Translations under genes and position numbers: made by a program
In this document: one piece after another, positions 60,183 through 64,000 of the stretch
Numbering within the stretch: position 1 is the stretch's first letter
Layout: every line of letters starts with the position of its first letter
Source of the DNA: a bacterium
GTDB lineage: Bacteria; Bdellovibrionota_C; UBA2361; SZUA-149; JAEUWB01
Assembly (NCBI GenBank): GCA_016786595.1
Contig: JAEUWB010000060.1
Location: forward strand, 1-64,000
DNA length: 64,000 nucleotides
Reading direction: 5' to 3'
The notes under the pieces: generated by a model
What the model was told of the DNA's origin: nothing
The model's input: only the letters and a program-made list of their open reading frames with translations
Database searches by the model: none

Positions 60183-60208
60183 GTATACAATAATTATAAA
60201 TTGTATAC
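60183..60208 (-). promoter_or_regulatory. Palindromic operator candidate for the GntR regulator
   Basis: GTATACAAT (60183-60191) is exactly inverted as ATTGTATAC (60200-60208). It lies 8 bp before the deacylase-like ATG, and resembles the TTGTATACAA-type sites bound by FCD-GntR proteins. The GntR gene is second in this operon. Confidence 0.6.
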
Positions 60209-60239
60209 AATACTTCTCAAAAGATTATATCGAATACGA

Positions 60240-60335
60240 GGTTAACAATCGAATCCGGCAAGATTTCAGGCACTTAGCTTTTATAGTTGATTGAGCATCA
60301 GTTCTGCGCGAAACTTCTGATTCTAAAGGTTATCC
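60240..60335 (+). other. attC-like recombination site 4
   Basis: Left GGTTAAC (60240-60246) and right GTTATCC (60329-60335). The arms AATCGAATCCGGCAAGATTTC and GAAACTTCTGATTCTAAAG pair with several mismatches. The 96-bp length fits attC. The next gene starts 15 bp after it. Confidence 0.65.
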
Positions 60336-60350
60336 CTCGAGGGGAAGTGA

Positions 60351-60602
60351 ATGCACGGATTGAAAGAATGGACTAATGAAGGTTGGATTGGAATCTCACT
60401 TGGCATCAAGCGCGAAGAAATCGATATGTTAGTTTCCCTTCTTCAAGCGCTAAAAGATGAGCCAGACCAACACTTTCATTTTTCGAGTTCATATCAAGGC
60501 AATGCTGGCATTGGAGATATAGAAATTTATCTTCAAGTTGATGAACCTGATAACATGTCAGTCTTGGGGTTCGCGACCGCGCCCAATAAACCCGAGGCAT
60601 AA
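60351..60602 (+). CDS. Small acidic hypothetical protein (cassette gene)
   Basis: I do not recognise it. The 83 residues read as one alpha/beta domain: NEGWIGISLGIKREEIDMLV, a helix (SLLQALKDEP), HFHFSSSYQGNAGIGDIEIYL and a tail. It is acidic and soluble, with no Cys. GAGGGGAAG lies 3-5 nt before the ATG, probably the ribosome-binding site. The TAA stop is inside the left box of the next attC-like site (GCATAAC), which is typical of cassettes. Confidence 0.7.
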   Translation: MHGLKEWTNEGWIGISLGIKREEIDMLVSLLQALKDEPDQHFHFSSSYQGNAGIGDIEIYLQVDEPDNMSVLGFATAPNKPEA

Positions 60603-60694
60603 CAAATCCTCTAAGCACGAGTTTGGCCCGCATAGATTAGTAATAATTTTTGGTGTCTTATTGGGCCAAAACGGCCTAGGATAGTCGTTAACCG
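60598..60694 (+). other. attC-like recombination site 5
   Basis: Left box GCATAAC (60598-60604), right core GTTAACC (60688-60694). The arms AATCCTCTAAG and CTAGGAT, and GTTTGGCCC and GGGCCAAAAC, pair on either side of a 38-nt apical region. The 97-bp size fits attC. Confidence 0.7.
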
Positions 60695-60712
60695 CTTTAT
60701 GGGAATTGCAAG

Positions 60713-61045
60713 ATGATTAATAAAACACAAACTTTCGCTTGGATTATTTTCGTATCATTCTTCTTGATGTTGCCCCAGCATGCTTGGTCCGTTGAACCTC
60801 CACCTGCAGTATCGCAAGCACTCGATGGAATGCATGGCTGGCTAAACGGCTTTGAATCAAAGTCACTTAGTGCTGTGAGGGAACAATTAGGGGAACCTAC
60901 TAACCAAGGAACATGGGATGTCCAAGGAAAGAAAGAACCTTTCTTGGAATATCAGATCAAGTCCACCAAGCGGCAGCATACGCTCCTGTTATACTTTTTC
61001 AACGGAAAGGTAATTAAAAGCTCGATTCAAGTACTGTCGAATTGA
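60713..61045 (+). CDS. Small secreted protein (cassette gene)
   Basis: I do not recognise it. A signal peptide (residues 1-26, ending HAWSVE) exports about 84 residues with short amphipathic segments: ALDGMHGWLNGFESKSL, REQLGEPTNQGTWDVQGK, and beta strands LEYQIKS and TLLLYFFNGKVIKS. The middle part resembles SmpA/BamE-like small periplasmic folds in pattern (RxxLGxPxxxG...W.Y), but that is only a resemblance. No Cys after the signal. It is the last gene downstream of an attC-like site; no clear attC follows it. Confidence 0.65.
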   Translation: MINKTQTFAWIIFVSFFLMLPQHAWSVEPPPAVSQALDGMHGWLNGFESKSLSAVREQLGEPTNQGTWDVQGKKEPFLEYQIKSTKRQHTLLLYFFNGKVIKSSIQVLSN

Positions 61046-61088
61046 TTTTAGGCCTGTTACTCGCGCACAGCGATCAAGATCAGTTCTC

Positions 61089-61163
61089 GTCATTTCAAAC
61101 CCTTCGGCTCACTCAGGATAAACTCCACCTAGTGAAGTCGAGAAAGCGTCCGATCGAGATGAC
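61089..61163. repeat. Palindromic intergenic repeat of the TTCGGCTC...GATGAC type
   Basis: GTCATTTC at 61089 pairs with GAGATGAC at 61156-61163, enclosing a CCTTCGGCTCACTCAGGAT unit and its partial inverse. It marks the right edge of the cassette region. The rest of the 274-bp gap (61046-61319) has no gene I can support. Confidence 0.55.
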
Positions 61164-61319
61164 GGTCAAAAAACCCGTATCTTAATGGCCCGCAGGCGGC
61201 GCCGCCCCAGCTTATAACTATCTGATTTTATTCGCTTATTTTCATTGGCGTTTCGTGCTCAGAAGCAAAAAAGCCGCCAGCGCAGATTGGAGACAATAGT
61301 AATCAGAAGGTTTTGAGTC

Positions 61320-62039
61320 ATGAAATACATCGTACATTCGCTCGTGTTATTAGCTGCCCTTGGTCCTAGAGTTGCCTTTGCTGACACCGAGGTCACACTA
61401 TACTCTAGCGGAACGGCGACAGTCCGAGGGGAATTCACTCAGGCAAGCGGAGTACATCCAACTTCGGTTGAATCTCGCTGCATTGAGCATCGCGGAAATG
61501 CAGAAGCACTACTCTCCGGAGGCATACTTGAAGAGCTAGCTGCTCGATGCAAAAAGATGGGAGGAACGGGCAAAGATTATCAACTGACCAGAAAAATTGG
61601 ACGATGCCATCCGGGAAGTGATCGATACTACGGAAACACTATCCAAAACTACACCGCAAAATGTGTCATCCCAACGAAGAACCAATCTATAGGTGCCGGA
61701 TCGGGTCAGCCGAGTTCACAAACTCACTTTGTCATCTTTCTAAACAACAATGAGGAAGGAATATTTGGACGTGGGGCAGCTACAATTTCTAATGGAATGG
61801 TTCTGACTGCACTGGACGAGGCGATCTCTAGAGCAGAACGCGATTTCATGGATGTAATGGATGGTTATATCTCCGACGTATACGGTTCCAATTGTTATGG
61901 TTTCCCGATTGCGGGAGGTAGCGGGTCGATCGTCCACTTCGAACGAGCAACGGCAGACACTGCATACGCAGAAGTTTATTTCCCAGTCGGAGTTGTCTGC
62001 CAAAACAACGGCAGCTCAGGTGGATTACAAATCGACTAA
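61320..62039 (+). CDS. Secreted Cys-containing protein of unknown function
   Basis: I do not recognise it. A signal peptide (residues 1-21, ending VAFAD) exports about 218 residues with ten Cys, enough for several disulfides. Notable stretches are SRCIEHRGNAEALL, LAARCKKMGGTG, RKIGRCHPGSDRYYGN, then a helical ALDEAISRAERDFMDVMDGY and a C-terminal YFPVGVVCQNNGSSGG. AGAAGG lies about 10 nt before the ATG. Probably periplasmic or extracellular. Confidence 0.65.
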   Translation: MKYIVHSLVLLAALGPRVAFADTEVTLYSSGTATVRGEFTQASGVHPTSVESRCIEHRGNAEALLSGGILEELAARCKKMGGTGKDYQLTRKIGRCHPGSDRYYGNTIQNYTAKCVIPTKNQSIGAGSGQPSSQTHFVIFLNNNEEGIFGRGAATISNGMVLTALDEAISRAERDFMDVMDGYISDVYGSNCYGFPIAGGSGSIVHFERATADTAYAEVYFPVGVVCQNNGSSGGLQID

Positions 62040-62106
62040 AAATATTATTTAGTTAAATCCTTCAAGATTTTAGAGTTATCAGGCAAGCAGAGATTGGCTA
62101 ATACTG

Positions 62107-63030
62107 CTATTTATTCACTGCTTCGCGGCCAATGTGATTCATTGCCTGGAACGTAAAGCGAATTGCATCGAGCTTTTGCTTGAGCGAACGGAGCATTTCC
62201 ATACTGATATTTTTACCGCGACGACCAAAACCAAGAACCAAGCCATCAACGCCAACCACTAACGCAGCCTGCGCTAAAACCTCAACTTGCAAACTACGCT
62301 TCGCAATTCCACGAACATCTACAATCAAGGGATATGGGGTTTGTTCACGAATAGATAATAACGAGGAAAGATCAAGCTCGGCCAAAGATTCAGCAAATGG
62401 ATAATAGGACCCCTTATCCCCAATCACAATCTTGGCTTGACCAGCACGTTCCACAATTTCAACTGCCTTTAAAAACTCGCTCACACTGTGACGTGGGTTA
62501 CGGTAAATAATCACCGTTTTATCAGTCTCCCCCACAGCCCTAAGCAGTCCCTCATCTCCGAAATTACGTGGCGTAATTTCTAAGACATCGCAAAACTCTT
62601 GCATTAACTTCAAATAACGCGTCTCTAAAACTTCTGAGACTAAATAGAGTCCGCGCTGGTGTGCGGCAGCACTCATTAAACGTAAACCCGTAGAACCCAA
62701 CGAAGTCTCCGTATTGGCATCCGGACCAAAAACGGTTGCACGCACAAATGAAATCTTAAGGTCCCGGGCACCCGAAACAAGCTCTTCTAAGTCGGCAGTC
62801 GAATCAAGCGAAGGAATTAAAGTTAAGTCCGCAGCACAAAAACGAGAATAGACGCTACACTGGCTGGAACGAATAACGCGAGGGCGTTGAGAGGATTTGT
62901 CTGAGTCCTTGAAATGCCTGATTTTATGAGCTGGATCTGTTGAGTTTGCGCCAGCGTGAGCTTGAGCAACATTGCGAAATAACGATTTATTATTTACTAG
63001 TTTGCGCATAAAACATTTTAAGAAATACAC
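62107..63030 (-). CDS. DAHP-synthase-fold protein lacking active-site residues (pseudoenzyme)
   Basis: The chain aligns from residue 65 with class I DAHP/KDO8P synthases (TIM barrel). The canonical GPCSVES, RGGAFKPRTSP, QIGARN, KRG, CERG, DPSHxxG and MIEVHP positions read IPSLDS (72-77), RATVFGPDANT (97-107), EITPRN (151-156), YRN, GDKG, DVRGIAK (238-244) and VLGFGR. The metal-binding Cys and His and most PEP/phosphate residues are lost, so catalysis is unlikely; a ligand-binding or regulatory role is possible. About 60 extra basic residues precede the barrel. No signal peptide is clear. Alternative: another barrel family with coincidental similarity, but the motif order argues against it. 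Confidence 0.68.
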   Translation of the reverse strand: MYFLKCFMRKLVNNKSLFRNVAQAHAGANSTDPAHKIRHFKDSDKSSQRPRVIRSSQCSVYSRFCAADLTLIPSLDSTADLEELVSGARDLKISFVRATVFGPDANTETSLGSTGLRLMSAAAHQRGLYLVSEVLETRYLKLMQEFCDVLEITPRNFGDEGLLRAVGETDKTVIIYRNPRHSVSEFLKAVEIVERAGQAKIVIGDKGSYYPFAESLAELDLSSLLSIREQTPYPLIVDVRGIAKRSLQVEVLAQAALVVGVDGLVLGFGRRGKNISMEMLRSLKQKLDAIRFTFQAMNHIGREAVNK

Positions 63031-63150
63031 GAATTATCACAAATATCTAATGATTTCAAGGAGTATGTACCTGAGCAAAGTACTAGATTTTTTATTTATT
63101 TAGTGTATATTGCTGCGCACTTAGATACGGTCAGGTAATAACAGGATTTC

Positions 63151-64000
63151 ATGAAGTTTATGAAAAATTTCCAAAAAATACTAACCAGCTTAGTCGCAAT
63201 TATCTTATGTCCAACGCTTACTTTAGCTTGGAACACATGTGGGTACTCAAAGCTTAAAGTAAATTATTGCTACTACATGAGCGCACCAGAACTCACGATT
63301 CTGAATGCGATGATTGCTGACTTTAACTCTAAAGTCCTAAGCAGTGGCCAAATTGTAAAAAACGCCAACATCTCAGCAGCACCCCTGCCCGATAATGGTG
63401 CGTCCAATATCGCCGTCGTTTCAGACGCCGAAATCCCAGCTGGCTACGGAATCACAAGCTGGTCGCAAATGCCTCCACGCACAGTAAGCTACCATACCCG
63501 CTGGTTTAACTCTTCGCTCTGCACCGAAATCGTCGAAGATGATGCGTTGATCAATAAAGCCGTGCGTAACGATTCACTCTATGAAAGCAAATTTAAATCC
63601 GCCTTAGAGAAAGAATTCCTCTGGGGAGCTGGAGTAGATAACGATACGCGCTTTATCGGTGTGATGAATAAATATCCTTGCGCCCGACGCTTTCAGTCTG
63701 AGTTAGATTACGCGACAATGGATGACCTCTATGGCCTTCGAACAGCGCTTTATGCTGCAAACGGATTCGGTGCAAATTGGCAGGTCAGAAACTACGCCGA
63801 CATGGTCGTCTATGGACTGGCTCACCCAACTCCAGGTTCAGCACTCAGTGAACAATACTACCGCGACACCACGCTCAATGCGACAAGTCTAACAATTGGC
63901 AAAACCTATAGCGTAAAAGACATACATTTTGAAAATCGCGGCAATCAGCAAGCACAAGGCGTCACTGTCACACTGCGTTTTTCAACTGATACAGACATTA
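63151..64000 (+). CDS. Secreted matrixin-like protein with substituted zinc motif (partial at right edge)
   Basis: The ORF has no stop before the window ends. A signal peptide (residues 1-26, ending LTLAWN) leads to a domain resembling M10/matrixin-type zincins. The usual HExGHxxGxxH is read here as L152-E-K-E-F156-LWGAG-V162; all three His are replaced although E153 and G159 remain. A Met-turn-like GVMN (170-173) and a DDLYGL (191-196) follow at the expected spacing (compare SVM...DDxxGI). From about 240 an Ig/CARDB-like domain begins (IGKTYSVKDIHFENRGNQQA). It is therefore probably a catalytically dead, extracellular binding protein. The ATG is preceded by ACAGGA. Confidence 0.7.
   Translation, partial: MKFMKNFQKILTSLVAIILCPTLTLAWNTCGYSKLKVNYCYYMSAPELTILNAMIADFNSKVLSSGQIVKNANISAAPLPDNGASNIAVVSDAEIPAGYGITSWSQMPPRTVSYHTRWFNSSLCTEIVEDDALINKAVRNDSLYESKFKSALEKEFLWGAGVDNDTRFIGVMNKYPCARRFQSELDYATMDDLYGLRTALYAANGFGANWQVRNYADMVVYGLAHPTPGSALSEQYYRDTTLNATSLTIGKTYSVKDIHFENRGNQQAQGVTVTLRFSTDTDI

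Larger units (their letters stand above)
52067..61045 (+). mobile_element. Integron-like cassette array without visible integrase (CALIN-like)
   Basis: Unrelated genes are separated by imperfect palindromes of 57-98 bp that end in GTT-type right cores (GTTATAC, GTTATTC, ATTATGC, GTTATCC, GTTAACC) and begin with matching RYYYAAC-like boxes (GTATAAC, GTTAAC, GCATAAC). The stop codon or start codon often lies inside or within a few bases of a site, as in gene cassettes. No integron integrase or attI is in the window. It may lie outside, or the array may be a CALIN. Three genes (56568-57773, 58572-59222, 59219-60175) run opposite to the others. Confidence 0.65.

Overview
The window is a moderately AT-rich chromosomal segment from a Gram-negative bacterium. 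It encodes a TonB-dependent outer-membrane receptor under a cobalamin riboswitch, several lipoproteins, a DsbD-type disulfide reductase and heme O synthase. The last implies a heme-copper oxidase and aerobic respiration. The mix of a serine-rich secreted protein, ketone-body enzymes, a TrmB-type regulator and many palindromic intergenic repeats would fit a deltaproteobacterial-grade or Bdellovibrio-like lineage. No rRNA or tRNA gene was seen, so this placement is a guess.

Layout. 1-15.8 kb: a membrane-anchored protein and a Cys-rich/poly-Ser secreted protein, dCTP deaminase, two PLP aminotransferases, heme O synthase, an orphan ParA, a Gfo/Idh oxidoreductase, a FliA/WhiG-type sigma factor, superoxide dismutase, a receiver-kinase hybrid, FabD and an Ntn-hydrolase-like lipoprotein. 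16-20.7 kb: a tightly packed minus-strand operon (RmlC-like cupin, GT2 glycosyltransferase, Rieske-like lipoprotein lacking both His ligands, alpha/beta hydrolase lipoprotein, secreted MBL hydrolase). 20.7-31 kb: B12 riboswitch and BtuB-like receptor, ThrRS, thiolase, NAD synthetase, an HTH-fused MntA / HepT toxin-antitoxin pair with its own palindromic operator, an rRNA m5C methyltransferase and EttA. 31-41 kb: TrmB regulator divergent from a Na+/solute symporter, carbonic anhydrase, phosphopantetheinyl transferase, then an overlapping DAO-DsbD-Pgi operon. 41-50 kb: a palindromic repeat cluster running into the 3' end of metF, acetoacetyl-CoA synthetase and HMG-CoA lyase followed by an ABC exporter, and QueF.

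51.7-61.1 kb is the accessory region. I read it as a cluster of integron attC sites without a visible integrase (CALIN-like). Five imperfect palindromes of 57-98 bp have GTT-type right cores and RYYYAAC-like left boxes, and a sixth is decayed. They separate unrelated short genes: a CD-NTase-like nucleotidyltransferase paired with a PD-(D/E)XK protein, small hypotheticals, a nitronate monooxygenase, a membrane protein, a COG0523 GTPase with a Fur-family regulator, a GntR regulator with a GEK1/DTD2-like D-aminoacyl-tRNA deacylase, and two small cassettes. Two 111-bp direct repeats, each with a sigma70-like promoter, lie in front of two of these cassettes. A Fic protein and one copy of a 145-bp dispersed repeat lie just left of the array.

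The right end (61.3-64 kb) carries secreted proteins and two apparent pseudoenzymes: a DAHP-synthase-fold protein without its metal and PEP ligands, and a matrixin-like protein whose HExxH zinc motif is substituted. The best candidate for a new system is the NTase plus nuclease-like cassette at 52.2-53.7 kb.
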